A stretch of DNA of 64,000 nucleotides, from contig CANPYX010000007.1 in assembly GCA_947588955.1 (NCBI GenBank), forward strand, positions 33,128 to 97,127, given 5' to 3'. The notes under the pieces are model-generated. The model was given only the letters and a program-made list of their open reading frames with translations. It was not told the origin of the DNA and made no database searches. This stretch comes from an uncultured Oscillospiraceae bacterium (GTDB taxonomy: Bacteria > Bacillota > Clostridia > Oscillospirales > Oscillospiraceae). This document shows positions 43,124 through 52,344 of this stretch, piece after piece (positions within the stretch are counted from its first letter, which is position 1; every line of letters begins with the position of its first letter). A program made the translations under genes and the position numbers.

Positions 43124-43573
43124 ATGAACAGATCGGAAGCGAGAGAGGTCGCTATGCGGCTTTGTTTTGAGATTTCGAGCCGGGAGTGCGACGCTAAAGA
43201 GGTGCTGGAGGGTTTTTTTGAGGGGGAGTATTATGCCTCCCTCGCCTCGGAGGACAAGCTGTACGAGTCACAGCCCCAGCCCAACCACAAAGAGTACATC
43301 GAGGAGCTGGTGCTTGGGATAGGCGAGCACTCGGCGGAGCTGGATTTCTACGTGGAGAAGTACGCCAAGGGTTGGAAGTTCGGGCGGATCTCACGCACGG
43401 CCGTGGCGGTGATGAAGACGGCAATGTACGAGATAATGTACATGCCCCAGATACCCAACGGCGCCGCCATAAACGAGGCGGTGGAGATCGCCAAGAAGTA
43501 CGACGAGCCGGAGACTGTGGCGTTTATCAACGGCGTCCTCGGTACGTTTGTGAGGGAAGAGCTGCCCAAATGA
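43124..43573 (+). CDS. nusB: Transcription antitermination factor NusB
   Basis: A 149 residue all-helical RNA-binding factor acting with NusE/S10 in rRNA antitermination. SEAREVAMRLCFEI, GWKFGRISRTAVAVMKTAMYE and IPNGAAINEAVEIAKKY are family signatures. The stop overlaps the next start (ATGA). First gene of the nusB-xseAB-ispA-OLE-dxs cluster. Confidence 0.94.
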   Translation: MNRSEAREVAMRLCFEISSRECDAKEVLEGFFEGEYYASLASEDKLYESQPQPNHKEYIEELVLGIGEHSAELDFYVEKYAKGWKFGRISRTAVAVMKTAMYEIMYMPQIPNGAAINEAVEIAKKYDEPETVAFINGVLGTFVREELPK

Positions 43574-44487
43574 AGATAGCCGTAGGGTTTGACACATCAA
43601 ATTATACCACCTCCTGCGCCTTTTTTGACGGAGAGCGGGGGGTCAATTCGGGACGCCTTCTGGACGTGAGGCCCGGCGAGCTGGGTCTCCGCCAGTCGGA
43701 CGCCCTTTTTTCGCATGTCAGGAGACTGCCGGAGATAGTGGACGCCCTGCCGGTCGAGGGTGAGATTATCGCCGTGGGAGCCTCGGAGACGCCCAGAGAG
43801 ACGGAGGGCAGCTATATGCCCTGCTTTCTTGCGGGTGTCGCCCAGGCGCGGGCGCTGTCGCACTTTTTGAAGGTCCCGTATTTCGGCTTTTCCCACCAGC
43901 AGGGGCACATAGCGGCGGCGGCGTGGTCCGCGGGGCGCCCGGAGCTTATGGAGAGGGATCACCTGGCGTGGCACCTCTCCGGCGGGACAACGGAGCTTCT
44001 GCTTGTAAGGCCATATGGAACGGCTGTCAGGTGCGAGATCGTCGGCGGGACAAAGGACGTGTCCGCGGGACAGCTCATTGACAGGACGGGACAGCTTCTC
44101 GGATTGCCCTTCCCCTCCGGCAGGGAGCTGGACAGGCTTTCCGGGGAGGCTAAGGAGAGGCTTTCCTACCTTCCCAAAAAGGACGGGTGCTCCTTCTCCC
44201 TCTCCGGCGTTGAGCACAAGATGAAGGAGATGAAGGAGGCGGGAGCGCCTGACGCGGAGACGGCGTATTTTGCCCTTTGCTCCGTCATCCGGGCGGTACA
44301 CCAGGCGACGGCGGAGGCAAAGAGGCTATACGGTGACCTGCCGGTGCTCTATTCCGGCGGGGTGGCGTCAAATTCCCTTTTGAGGAGCATGACGCCGGAG
44401 GGGATATTCGCCGAGCCGAAATACTCAACCGACAACGCCATGGGTACTGCCATACTCACCTGGAGGGCGGTGAACGCCAATGGATGA
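43570..44487 (+). CDS. TsaD/Kae1-like (Gcp family) protein
   Basis: A 305 residue ASKHA protein. GFDTSNYTTSCAFFDGERGV, the metal site SHQQGH, HLSGGTTELLLV and YSGGVASNSLLR match the TsaD/Kae1 family, but it is ~35 residues shorter than typical TsaD and more divergent. It may be a paralogue rather than the t6A ligase; tsaB and tsaE lie 7 kb away and no other TsaD is in view. It sits between nusB and xseA with 4 and 8 bp overlaps. Confidence 0.85.
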   Translation: MKIAVGFDTSNYTTSCAFFDGERGVNSGRLLDVRPGELGLRQSDALFSHVRRLPEIVDALPVEGEIIAVGASETPRETEGSYMPCFLAGVAQARALSHFLKVPYFGFSHQQGHIAAAAWSAGRPELMERDHLAWHLSGGTTELLLVRPYGTAVRCEIVGGTKDVSAGQLIDRTGQLLGLPFPSGRELDRLSGEAKERLSYLPKKDGCSFSLSGVEHKMKEMKEAGAPDAETAYFALCSVIRAVHQATAEAKRLYGDLPVLYSGGVASNSLLRSMTPEGIFAEPKYSTDNAMGTAILTWRAVNANG

Positions 44488-45673
44488 GAGAAACATCGTG
44501 ACGGTGTCGGAGCTCAACGAGTACCTTAAAAACGTGTTTGACTCCATGCCCCGTCTTGCCAACATATACGTGCGGGGGGAGCTTTCAAACTACAAGATAT
44601 ACCCCTCCGGGCACCACTATTTCACCATGAAGGACGCGGGCGGACAGCTAAAGTGCGTCATGTTCAAGTCCTCCGCCGCGAGGCTCAGGTTCCGCCCCGC
44701 CGACGGGATGAAGGTCATAGCCTTCGGGCGCGTGTCGGTCTACCCCAGGGACGGGGCATATCAGCTTTACGTCACGTCCTTGTCGCCAGACGGCGTGGGG
44801 GACCTGCAAATTGCCTTTGAGCAGCTCAAGGAGAAGCTCTTCAAGGAGGGGCTATTCGACAGGGAGCACAAGGTCCCCCTGCCGGTGTTCCCCATGAGAG
44901 TCGGGGTCGTCACCAGCTCCGCCGGCGCGGCGGTACACGACATCATACGTGTGCTGAAAAAACGCTGGCCCGTGGCGAAGGTACTGCTCCTGCCGGTGCG
45001 TGTCCAGGGCGAGGAGGCTCCGCCGGAGATAGCGGCGGCGGTGCGCTACGCCGACAGGCACCAGGTCGCCGATGTGCTCATAGTCGGGCGCGGCGGCGGG
45101 AGCATGGAGGACCTGTGGTGCTTCAACGACGAGCGGGTGGCGAGGGCTATATACGACTGCTCCATACCCGTCATCTCCGCCGTGGGGCACGAGCCCGACG
45201 TGACCATAGCCGACTTTGTGGCGGATGTGCGGGCGGCGACGCCCTCAAACGCCGCGGAAATCTGCGCGCCGGACATACTGAGCCTCCGGGAGGCCGTGCG
45301 GGAGTACGGCGTCAGGGGCGCGGGGGCGGTGGAAAAGAGGATAGCCGCGCAGCGCGAGCGGCTGGAGAGCCTGGCTGAAAGAAGGGTCCTGCGGGACCCG
45401 GGCGGCTGGGTGGACGTGTGCCGCCAGACGCTTGACGGCAAATCGGAGAGGCTGTGCGCCGTGATGTCGGCGCTTCTTGCCCAGGACAGGCGCGTATACG
45501 CCGAGAGCGCCGCGAGGCTTGACGCCATGAGCCCGCTTAAGGTGCTGGGGCGCGGGTACGCCATAGCGGTGAAGGCGGACGGGAAGGTCGTCAGGAGCCC
45601 AAATGACGTGAAAAGCGGGGACGAATTTACGTTGAAGCTGCGCCGGGGAGAGATAGAGTGCGCGGTGAAGTGA
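44480..45673 (+). CDS. xseA: Exodeoxyribonuclease VII large subunit
   Basis: A 397 residue nuclease subunit: N-terminal OB fold (VRGELSNYKIYPSGHHYFTM), catalytic core with VGVVTSSAGAAVHDI, GRGGGSMEDLWCFNDE and SAVGHEPDVTIADFVAD, then a coiled coil (~270-340) and a C-terminal clamp. It pairs with xseB twelve bases downstream. Confidence 0.95.
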   Translation: MDERNIVTVSELNEYLKNVFDSMPRLANIYVRGELSNYKIYPSGHHYFTMKDAGGQLKCVMFKSSAARLRFRPADGMKVIAFGRVSVYPRDGAYQLYVTSLSPDGVGDLQIAFEQLKEKLFKEGLFDREHKVPLPVFPMRVGVVTSSAGAAVHDIIRVLKKRWPVAKVLLLPVRVQGEEAPPEIAAAVRYADRHQVADVLIVGRGGGSMEDLWCFNDERVARAIYDCSIPVISAVGHEPDVTIADFVADVRAATPSNAAEICAPDILSLREAVREYGVRGAGAVEKRIAAQRERLESLAERRVLRDPGGWVDVCRQTLDGKSERLCAVMSALLAQDRRVYAESAARLDAMSPLKVLGRGYAIAVKADGKVVRSPNDVKSGDEFTLKLRRGEIECAVK

Positions 45674-45684
45674 AGGAGGATATT

Positions 45685-45918
45685 ATGGCAGGGAAAAAGC
45701 TTTCCTTTGAGGAATCCATGGCGAGGATAGACGAGATAGTCAAGGCGCTGGAAAAGGGGGACAGGCCCCTGGAGGAGGCGCTGGGACTTTTTGAGGAGGG
45801 GACGAAGCTTGTCCGCTCCTGCGGGAAGGTGCTGGACGAGGCGGAGCAGAGGGTGGTCAAGCTCCGTCGGGGACCCGACGGGGAGCCGGTGGAGACGCCC
45901 TTTGAGGAGGGCGAGTGA
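45685..45918 (+). CDS. xseB: Exodeoxyribonuclease VII small subunit
   Basis: A 77 residue helical protein, SFEESMARIDEIVKALEKGD ... EEALGLFEEGTKLV, the XseB signature. AAGGAGGA is just before ATG 45685. The stop overlaps the ispA start (TGATG). Confidence 0.95.
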   Translation: MAGKKLSFEESMARIDEIVKALEKGDRPLEEALGLFEEGTKLVRSCGKVLDEAEQRVVKLRRGPDGEPVETPFEEGE

Positions 45919-46790
45919 TGGAGCTTTCGGCTGAGCTTGGAAGGCTCAGGGGCGCTGTGGAGGCGTATCTTGGGGGGCTCTTCACCGAGGACGCGCCCTA
46001 CGGGAGACTGCTGGAGTCCATGCGCTACTCCCTGCTTGCCGGGGGAAAGAGGCTGAGGCCCGCGCTGACGTTGAAGTTCTGCGAGGCGCTGGGCGGAGAT
46101 ACAAAGGCGGCGATGCCCCTTGCCTGCGCGCTGGAGCTCATTCACACATATTCGCTCATCCACGACGACCTTCCCTGTATGGACGACGACAGCCTGAGGC
46201 GTGGTCTGCCCACGAACCACACGGTTTTCGGCGAGGGCAGGGCGGTCATCGCCGGTGACGCGCTCCAGGCGGCGGCGTTCGGGCTGGTATCGTCGGCAAA
46301 GCTGCCGCCGGAGAGGACCGTGAGGGCGGTGGCGTATCTTGCCGACTGCGCCGGGGCGCGGGGTATGTGCGGCGGGCAGGAGCTTGACACCGCCGAGGAC
46401 ACCGACAGGTCCATAGAGGGCCTGACGCTTATAAACGACCTGAAGACCGGGGCGCTCATCAGGGCGGCCTGCGCTCTTGGGGTCATAGCCGCCGGTGGCG
46501 GCGAGAGGGAGCTTGAGGCGGCCGAGGAGTACGGGAAGCAGCTTGCGCGGGCCTTCCAGATACGCGACGACATACTTGACGTGGTGAGCACGCCGGAGGA
46601 GCTGGGGAAGAACGTGGGCTCCGACGAGGCAAACGAAAAGCCCACCTACGCCTCGGTGCTAGGCGTGGATAAGGCGGAGCGGGAGGTTCTCGCCGCCACG
46701 GAAAGGGCGAAGGCGGCGCTGGAGGGTGCCATCGACAGCGGCGGATTTTTCGAGGCACTGGCTGACGCTCTGGCGGTGAGGAAAAGCTGA
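45918..46790 (+). CDS. ispA: Polyprenyl (geranyl/farnesyl) diphosphate synthase
   Basis: A 290 residue prenyltransferase building C10-C15 isoprenoids. It has the first Asp-rich motif HDDLPCMDDD, GGKRLRP, and the second motif IRDDILD. ATG 45918 is six bases after GGAGGG. dxs, the first enzyme of the MEP route supplying its substrate, lies downstream beyond the OLE RNA. Confidence 0.95.
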   Translation: MELSAELGRLRGAVEAYLGGLFTEDAPYGRLLESMRYSLLAGGKRLRPALTLKFCEALGGDTKAAMPLACALELIHTYSLIHDDLPCMDDDSLRRGLPTNHTVFGEGRAVIAGDALQAAAFGLVSSAKLPPERTVRAVAYLADCAGARGMCGGQELDTAEDTDRSIEGLTLINDLKTGALIRAACALGVIAAGGGERELEAAEEYGKQLARAFQIRDDILDVVSTPEELGKNVGSDEANEKPTYASVLGVDKAEREVLAATERAKAALEGAIDSGGFFEALADALAVRKS

Positions 46791-46824
46791 GAAATACGGT
46801 AAGAGATTTATCATATTGACCTAT

Positions 46825-46852
46825 TGAAAAATCATAAATATGTGGTAAAATG
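46825..46852 (+). promoter_or_regulatory. Promoter of the OLE RNA
   Basis: TTGAAA (46825-46830), 16 bp, TAAAAT (46847-46852), in an AT-rich patch between ispA and the structured RNA. Confidence 0.75.
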
Positions 46853-46859
46853 TATTCGG

Positions 46860-47500
46860 TGGCGCAGTATTCTAGTCGGAGCGGGCGTCTCCTAAGAAGG
46901 GCCTAAAAATCCTTTGAAGGGCACATCGTTGAAGCCTCTTGTGTCTGCTTGGAACGCCCAGTTCCGGGTGGGTGCTGGAGGGAGGCGCGTTTTTGCGGCC
47001 TGCATCTTCAGGGCGACTGATAATGGCATATCGGCCCCGACCCTGCTGGTGTGGAGACCCGGTGCTGTGGTCAGGCGTACTCCCTTTCGCGGTACGCGAC
47101 CTGATTACGGTCCGGGGTTTAAACCTGTATTGCGGTGCGAACCAATGGGAGAGACTTTTTTGACTCAACCTGTGCTGTGTGCAGAGTAGCCTGCCTTGAG
47201 TGGAACATGCGGATAGGGGAGCTTACGCGTTTCTCGCCCCGGCCAGGGCGAGGGGCGATATCCCCTTGAAATATGTCCTGCAAAAGAGGCTAAAGAGACG
47301 TTTCGCTTCGCCATGGAAAACATCTAGGCTGTCAATTGGGCGAACAGGGGATTGCAGTGCGGTCTGAGTGGCGATCGGGTGACCGGTCCGGCGACGGCCG
47401 GAGCGGGTATTCAATGGGAAACCGCCTTCACGGCAACGGGAGGTATGCCCGCGGGAAAGCCTACCCGACCTAAGCCGCAAGATTTATCCTGTTCGCCGCC
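46860..47500 (+). ncRNA. ole: OLE (ornate, large, extremophilic) RNA
   Basis: About 640 nt without a credible protein gene, rich in local hairpins (for example CTTGGAACGCCCAGTTCCGGG near 46949, CTCGCCCC..GGGGCG near 47233-47263, CGGTCCGGCGACGGCCGG near 47386). The position (xseB-ispA-[RNA]-oapA-dxs), the length and the separate promoter are those of OLE RNA, which with membrane protein OapA forms a ribonucleoprotein linked to Mg2+, ethanol and cold tolerance in Bacillus halodurans. Identification rests on context and size; I did not fold it against the consensus. Repeat copy 7 hp1 (47510-47536) supplies a 3' terminator. Ends are approximate. Confidence 0.82.
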
Positions 47501-47509
47501 GCCTTTTGT

Positions 47510-47676
47510 GCAAAAAAGACCGGAGGTCTTTTTTGCAAGGGGGAACGTGCGGAAAATTTTTCTGAATTTTGCGAAATTCAGAGAAAATTTTCCTGCTGTC
47601 GCGCGGCGCGCGCCCCGAAGGGGCACACTTGCGCGACAAAAGGTGATTTTTCCGACGTACATGCCGCCGGAAAAAT
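47510..47676 (+). repeat. Repeat family I, copy 7
   Basis: hp1 47510-47536 (GCAAAAAAGACC stem, loop GGA), linker GGGGGAACGTGCGG, hp2 47551-47593 (near-perfect stem with loop TGCG), hp3 47597-47638 (TGTCGCGC ends, GCGCCCCGAAGGGGC core), hp4 47646-47676. It directly follows the OLE RNA. Confidence 0.92.
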
Positions 47677-47752
47677 ACTTTTTGTTTTGGAGAACAAGGT
47701 AAATATTTTAATAAAATCGCCGCGGTGCGGCATTTATTTTTATGGCGGTGTT

Positions 47753-48292
47753 ATGAAAAAGAAGACTAATATCAGGTGGATAGTTGAGATCGTTGTTTTT
47801 TCGCTTACTATGTCGGTGGTGTTCTCGTTCATGTCGTCGGAGATACTGGACGGGGCGGGGTACATAGTGGCGTTTGTGCTGCTGCTGGCGTTTGTGGCGC
47901 TGGGCGTTATCTTTGACGTCATAGGCGTGGCGGTGACAAGCGCCACGGAGACACCCTTTCACGCCATGGCGTCCCACAAGGAGCGTGGGGCGCGGGAGGC
48001 GCTGAGGCTCTTGAGGAAGTCTGACAAGGTCAGCTCCATATGCAACGACGTGGTGGGGGACATATCCGGCATAATCTCCGGCGCTACGGCGGCGGCGATA
48101 GCGGGGAACCTGACGCGCGATTTCGGGCTCAACGGCGTGGTGATGTCGCTGGTGGTGACCGGCGCTGTCTCTGCCCTCACCATCGGCGGCAAGGCGGTGG
48201 GGAAGACCATAGCCCTTTCAAACAACACGCAGATAATATTCACGGTGGGCAAGCTCATGTCCTTCCTGCCGAAATTCGGAAAGAAAAAATAA
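47753..48292 (+). CDS. oapA: OLE-associated membrane protein OapA
   Basis: A 179 residue membrane protein: segments at ~10-30 and ~33-58, a basic/polar stretch (ASHKERGAREALRLLRKSDKV), then NDVVGDISGIISGATAA and further hydrophobic segments to ~150, ending KFGKKK. In OLE-bearing bacteria the gene between the RNA and dxs encodes OapA, an RNA-binding membrane protein; position, size and topology agree. ATG 47753 has only a weak GGCGGTG site. Seventeen bases separate it from dxs. Confidence 0.85.
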   Translation: MKKKTNIRWIVEIVVFSLTMSVVFSFMSSEILDGAGYIVAFVLLLAFVALGVIFDVIGVAVTSATETPFHAMASHKERGAREALRLLRKSDKVSSICNDVVGDISGIISGATAAAIAGNLTRDFGLNGVVMSLVVTGAVSALTIGGKAVGKTIALSNNTQIIFTVGKLMSFLPKFGKKK

Positions 48293-48308
48293 GTTTTTGG
48301 GGTAGCCT

Positions 48309-50180
48309 GTGAGCATTTTGGAAAGCATATCCTCGCCTGAGGATGTAAAAAAACTTGATGAGGCGCAGCTTCCTGAGCTCTGTGCGCAGCTGCGCCGTTT
48401 TGTCGTGGATACTACCGCGAGGACGGGGGGACATCTCTCCCCGAACCTGGGGGTTGTGGAGCTGACGGTGGCGATCCACCGGGTGTTCGACACCTCCAGA
48501 GACAGGCTCGTATTCGACGTGGGGCACCAGAGCTATATCCACAAAATACTGACGGGCCGCAGGGAGGAGTTCGGCTCCCTCAGGTCCTTCGGGGGGATAT
48601 CGGGCTTTCCCAAGCCCTCTGAGTCTGTCCACGACGCGTTCGTGGCGGGGCACGCCTCCTCCGCGGTGTCCACGGCGCTGGGAATGGCCAGGGCGCGGAC
48701 CCTCCTGGGGGAGGATTACAGCGTCATCGCCCTTGTGGGCGACGGGGCCCTCACGGGCGGGCTCGCCTATGAGGGGCTTTGCGACGCCGGGGACAGCACG
48801 GAGCCCATTATAGTCATCCTCAACGACAACGGCATGAGCATCACGGAGAACGTGGGGGCAATGGCACGGCATTTGGCGCACCAGAGGCTCAAGCACGGGT
48901 ATATCGCCTTCAAAAACGCCTACCGCAGGTTCATGAACAGGTTTTCGGGGCTCAAGGCGGTGTACAACGTCCTCCACAAGGTCAAGTCCTGGGTGAAGGA
49001 GGCAATATTCCACTGCTCCATGTTTGAGGAGATGGGCTTTGCCTATATAGGCCCCGTGGACGGGCACAACGTAAAGGCTCTGACGGCGGCGCTGAGCATA
49101 GCCAGGGACACGAAGGGTCCGGCGCTGGTCCACGTGATAACGAAAAAGGGCAAGGGCTACGGCTTTGCCGAGGCAAACCCCGACGCCTTCCACGGGGTGA
49201 AGTGCTTCGACCCTGAGACGGGCGTGATCCCCGCCTCCGGGGAGAGCTTTTCCTCGGTTTTCGGGGACGAGCTGTGCAAGATCGCCGCGGAGGATGAGAG
49301 GGTCCTTGCCGTCACCGCCGCCATGCCCTCTGGCACGGGGCTTACGGAGTTTTCAAAGAGCTTCCCCAAAAGATTTTTCGACGTGGGGATATGCGAGGGG
49401 CACGCGGTATCCATGATCGGCGGCGCCGCCCACCAGGGGTGCGTTCCGGTGTTCGCCGTGTATTCCACGTTTTTGCAGAGAAGCTATGACATGATAATGC
49501 AGGACGTGGCCATGGGCAACGAGCACGCGGTGCTTGCCGTGGACAGGGCGGGGCTCTCCGGCGAGGACGGGGAGACGCACCAGGGGACCATGGATGTGGG
49601 ATTTTTGACAAGCGCCCCCAACATGACCGTGTGGTCGCCGTCGAGCTTTGCCGAGCTTCGGGATATGCTGAGGTACGCCGTTTTTCAGGAGAAGGGGCCT
49701 GTCGCCGTGCGCTACCCTAAGGGCGCCGAGGGCGGATACCGTTCCGGCGGCGCGGAGCCCGTGAAGGTGCTGGAAAGGGGCGGCGACTTCACCCTTGTGA
49801 CCTACGGGATAAGCGTAAACACCGCTCTCGCCGCGGCGGAGGAGCTGAAAAAGCGCGGCGTTTCGGTTGACATAATCAAGCTGGGGCGGATAAAGCCCAT
49901 TGAGCTTGGACCAATCGATGAGTCTGTCCGCCGCACGGGGAGGCTCCTGGTGCTGGAGGAGACCACCGCCAACGGCTGTATAGGGCAGCAGGTCGCGGCG
50001 GAGCTTTTGGAGAATGGAGTGAAAATCGACACGCTCATTTTGAAGAACACCGGCGACAGGTTCATACCCCACGGGAGCGTGGAGGAGCTGAGAAGGTACT
50101 GCGGCATAGACGAAAAAAGCGTCTTTGAGGCGATTTTCAAAGCCGTGAGAGGTGAGGGGAATGGCAAAGACCAGGCTTGA
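48309..50180 (+). CDS. dxs: 1-deoxy-D-xylulose-5-phosphate synthase
   Basis: ThDP enzyme starting the MEP isoprenoid route. The 623 residue protein has TARTGGHLSPNLGVVELTVA, DVGHQSYIHKILTGR, the ThDP motif VGDGALTGGLAYEGL...NDNG, and HQGTMDVGFL in the pyrimidine domain. The start is GTG 48309 with a weak site. It overlaps tlyA by 20 bp. Confidence 0.96.
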   Translation: MSILESISSPEDVKKLDEAQLPELCAQLRRFVVDTTARTGGHLSPNLGVVELTVAIHRVFDTSRDRLVFDVGHQSYIHKILTGRREEFGSLRSFGGISGFPKPSESVHDAFVAGHASSAVSTALGMARARTLLGEDYSVIALVGDGALTGGLAYEGLCDAGDSTEPIIVILNDNGMSITENVGAMARHLAHQRLKHGYIAFKNAYRRFMNRFSGLKAVYNVLHKVKSWVKEAIFHCSMFEEMGFAYIGPVDGHNVKALTAALSIARDTKGPALVHVITKKGKGYGFAEANPDAFHGVKCFDPETGVIPASGESFSSVFGDELCKIAAEDERVLAVTAAMPSGTGLTEFSKSFPKRFFDVGICEGHAVSMIGGAAHQGCVPVFAVYSTFLQRSYDMIMQDVAMGNEHAVLAVDRAGLSGEDGETHQGTMDVGFLTSAPNMTVWSPSSFAELRDMLRYAVFQEKGPVAVRYPKGAEGGYRSGGAEPVKVLERGGDFTLVTYGISVNTALAAAEELKKRGVSVDIIKLGRIKPIELGPIDESVRRTGRLLVLEETTANGCIGQQVAAELLENGVKIDTLILKNTGDRFIPHGSVEELRRYCGIDEKSVFEAIFKAVRGEGNGKDQA

Positions 50181-50952
50181 TGTGATGCTGGTGGAGCGGG
50201 GCTTTTTCGACTCCAGGGAGAAGGCAAAGGCGGTAATAATGGCGGGGGACGTGTTCGTCAACGGTCAAAGGTCCGACAAGCCCGGAAACGCCTACGGCGA
50301 GGACGTGAGCATAGAGGTCCGCGGCGGGACGCTCAAATATGTCTCCCGCGGAGGGCTGAAGCTGGAGAGGGCGCTGGACTTCTTCGGGGGGAACCCGAAG
50401 GGGCGCGTCTGCCTGGACTGCGGCGCCTCCACAGGCGGGTTCACGGACCTTATGCTCCAAAGGGGGGCGGTGAAGGTCTACTCCGTGGACGTGGGCTACG
50501 GACAGCTCGCATGGCAGCTGCGCTCCGATGAGCGCGTGGTGGTCATGGAGCGGACCAACGCCCGCTATCTGACGCCGGATATGTTCCCGGAAAGACCGGA
50601 GCTTGCCGGGATCGACGTGAGCTTCATCTCCCTTTCGCTCATCCTTCCCGCGGTTCGCTCGGTGCTCACCCCGGAGGGGGAGGCGTTCTGCCTCATAAAG
50701 CCCCAGTTCGAGGCGGGGCGCGAGAAGGTGGGGAAGAAGGGCGTTGTGCGGGAGCCTGAGACGCATATAGAGGTCCTGGAGGCGTTTATGAAGAACGCAC
50801 AAAACGCCGGATTTTATGTGGAAAACCTCACCTGGTCGCCGATAAAGGGACCGGAGGGGAATATCGAGTTTTTGGGGCACCTGGTGAGCTCCCCCTGTGA
50901 GTGCGGGGCGGATATACGCCGGGTGGTGCAAAACGCCCATGAGGTGCTTTGA
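50161..50952 (+). CDS. tlyA: TlyA-family 2'-O-methyltransferase / S4-domain protein
   Basis: A 263 residue protein: N-terminal S4 RNA-binding domain (TRLDVMLVERGFFDSREKAK), then an FtsJ-like methyltransferase with CLDCGASTGGFTDLMLQRGA and KPQFEAGREKVGKKGVV. It is the YqxC/TlyA protein that usually lies between dxs and nadK/argR in Firmicutes. ATG 50161 follows GAGGGGA. Confidence 0.94.
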   Translation: MAKTRLDVMLVERGFFDSREKAKAVIMAGDVFVNGQRSDKPGNAYGEDVSIEVRGGTLKYVSRGGLKLERALDFFGGNPKGRVCLDCGASTGGFTDLMLQRGAVKVYSVDVGYGQLAWQLRSDERVVVMERTNARYLTPDMFPERPELAGIDVSFISLSLILPAVRSVLTPEGEAFCLIKPQFEAGREKVGKKGVVREPETHIEVLEAFMKNAQNAGFYVENLTWSPIKGPEGNIEFLGHLVSSPCECGADIRRVVQNAHEVL

Positions 50953-51770
50953 TGGAGAAGGTCCTGCTTTTTGAAAATCCGGAGAGGGATTCGGGGAGAG
51001 AGTATCTTGAGAGGGTTCGGCAGATAGCCGCGAATCTCGGCATCGACTGCGAGGCGGTGTCGGCGGACGGGGATGTGAGGTCCCGCGCCGCCGGCGCGGG
51101 GATGGCCGTCACCTTCGGGGGAGACGGCGCCATTTTGCGGGCGGCAAGGGCCCTTTGCGGGACGCAGATACCCATTTTGGGCATAAATCTTGGTCACAAG
51201 GGCTTTATGGCGGAGCTGGAGCCCGGCGAGGTGGGGCTTGCGGAGACCGCGTTCCGGGGAAAATTCACCGTCGAGCCCAGAATGATGGCGGATGTGAACG
51301 TATACAGGGACGGAAAGCCGGTGTATTCCGATTTCGCCCTCAACGAGGCGGTGGTGGGAGGCGTGGCGCGGGTCATATCCGTGAACGTCTACGGCGACGG
51401 TCGGAGGATAATGGGCTTTGACGGGGACGGGGTGATCGTCTCCACGCCCACCGGCTCCACGGCATATTCCCTCTCCGCGGGAGGCCCCATCGTGGAACCC
51501 ACGGCGAGGAGCCTTATCGTGACGCCTGTGTGCCCACACATACTCTCGGCGCGCAGCTACGTGCTCTCGCCAGAGAGGACGGTGACCGTGGAGCTGGGGG
51601 AGCTGGGGCGCAAGGAGGCGTACATCTCCGTGGACGGAGTTGAGAGCGTGAGGCTCCTTACCGGCGACAGGGTGGAGGTCCGCGCCTCGGCGACCGTGAC
51701 AAAGCTTGTCCGCGTGACGGGCAGGAGCTTTTACGAGAAGGTCAGCTCAAAGCTGGGGGAGAGACCGTGA
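50952..51770 (+). CDS. nadK: NAD kinase
   Basis: A 272 residue kinase making NADP. VTFGGDGAILRAAR (GGDG active site), GHKGFMAELEP, NEAVVGG and STPTGSTAYSLSAGGP are diagnostic. ATG 50952 overlaps the tlyA stop (TGATG) and its own stop overlaps the argR start (TGATG). Confidence 0.95.
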   Translation: MEKVLLFENPERDSGREYLERVRQIAANLGIDCEAVSADGDVRSRAAGAGMAVTFGGDGAILRAARALCGTQIPILGINLGHKGFMAELEPGEVGLAETAFRGKFTVEPRMMADVNVYRDGKPVYSDFALNEAVVGGVARVISVNVYGDGRRIMGFDGDGVIVSTPTGSTAYSLSAGGPIVEPTARSLIVTPVCPHILSARSYVLSPERTVTVELGELGRKEAYISVDGVESVRLLTGDRVEVRASATVTKLVRVTGRSFYEKVSSKLGERP

Positions 51771-52213
51771 TGAACGAGCGACAGGAGAAAATAGTTGACA
51801 TAATATCGAAAAACATCATAGGTACCCAGGCCGAGCTCCAGGCGGCGCTGGAGAGGGAGGGCGTGCGCGCGGCGCAGGCGACCATCTCCAGGGACATAAA
51901 GGCGCTGAGGCTCGTAAGGGAGCTGACGCCGCAGGGGAAATACAGGTATGTAACGCCCAGGGAAAAGACCGTGGACGCGGAGCAACGGCTGCGGGCGATA
52001 TTCAGAGAGTGCGTGGTGAGCATAGACAGGGCGCAGAACATAGTGGTGATAAAGACGCTCCCCAGCCTTGCGCCGGCGGCCTGCGCGGCGCTGGACAAGA
52101 TGAAGGTGCCGGGGCTCGTGGGCACTATCGCCGGCGACGACACGGCGTTTCTTGCCATGCGGGACGACGACGCGGCTGAACAACTCGTGAGGAGGATCGG
52201 AAGGGGGATATGA
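51770..52213 (+). CDS. argR: Arginine repressor ArgR/AhrC
   Basis: A 147 residue hexameric repressor: winged helix at 1-~70 (ERQEKIVDIISKNIIGTQAE, ATISRDIKALRLVR) and an arginine-binding C-terminal domain (VVIKTLPSLAPAACAALDKM, VGTIAGDDT). No ARG box is evident near carAB, so its targets lie elsewhere or were missed. It lies in its usual place before recN, but 800 bp of repeats separate the two. Confidence 0.95.
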   Translation: MNERQEKIVDIISKNIIGTQAELQAALEREGVRAAQATISRDIKALRLVRELTPQGKYRYVTPREKTVDAEQRLRAIFRECVVSIDRAQNIVVIKTLPSLAPAACAALDKMKVPGLVGTIAGDDTAFLAMRDDDAAEQLVRRIGRGI

Positions 52214-52344
52214 ACCCCCTTTGGAAGCCCCGCGTGCCCGCGGGGGGCGGGCTATGCTTTGATTTATAAGTGCATTATACCACAAATTTTGAAAATGTCA
52301 AGCAAAAATAATTAAAAATGCTTCGTCAATTTCAACAAAAAATT
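52214..52344 (+). other. Intergenic start after argR
   Basis: A GC hairpin right after argR (GCCCCGCGTGCCCGCGGGGG, ~52228-52247) is the likely argR terminator; AT-rich sequence without ORF follows. Confidence 0.5.

Noticed and set aside
46914..47189. 91 codon frame and overlapping frames inside the ispA-oapA gap
   Set aside because: No ribosome site, composition unlike the neighbours, and the region fits a structured RNA (OLE) better.
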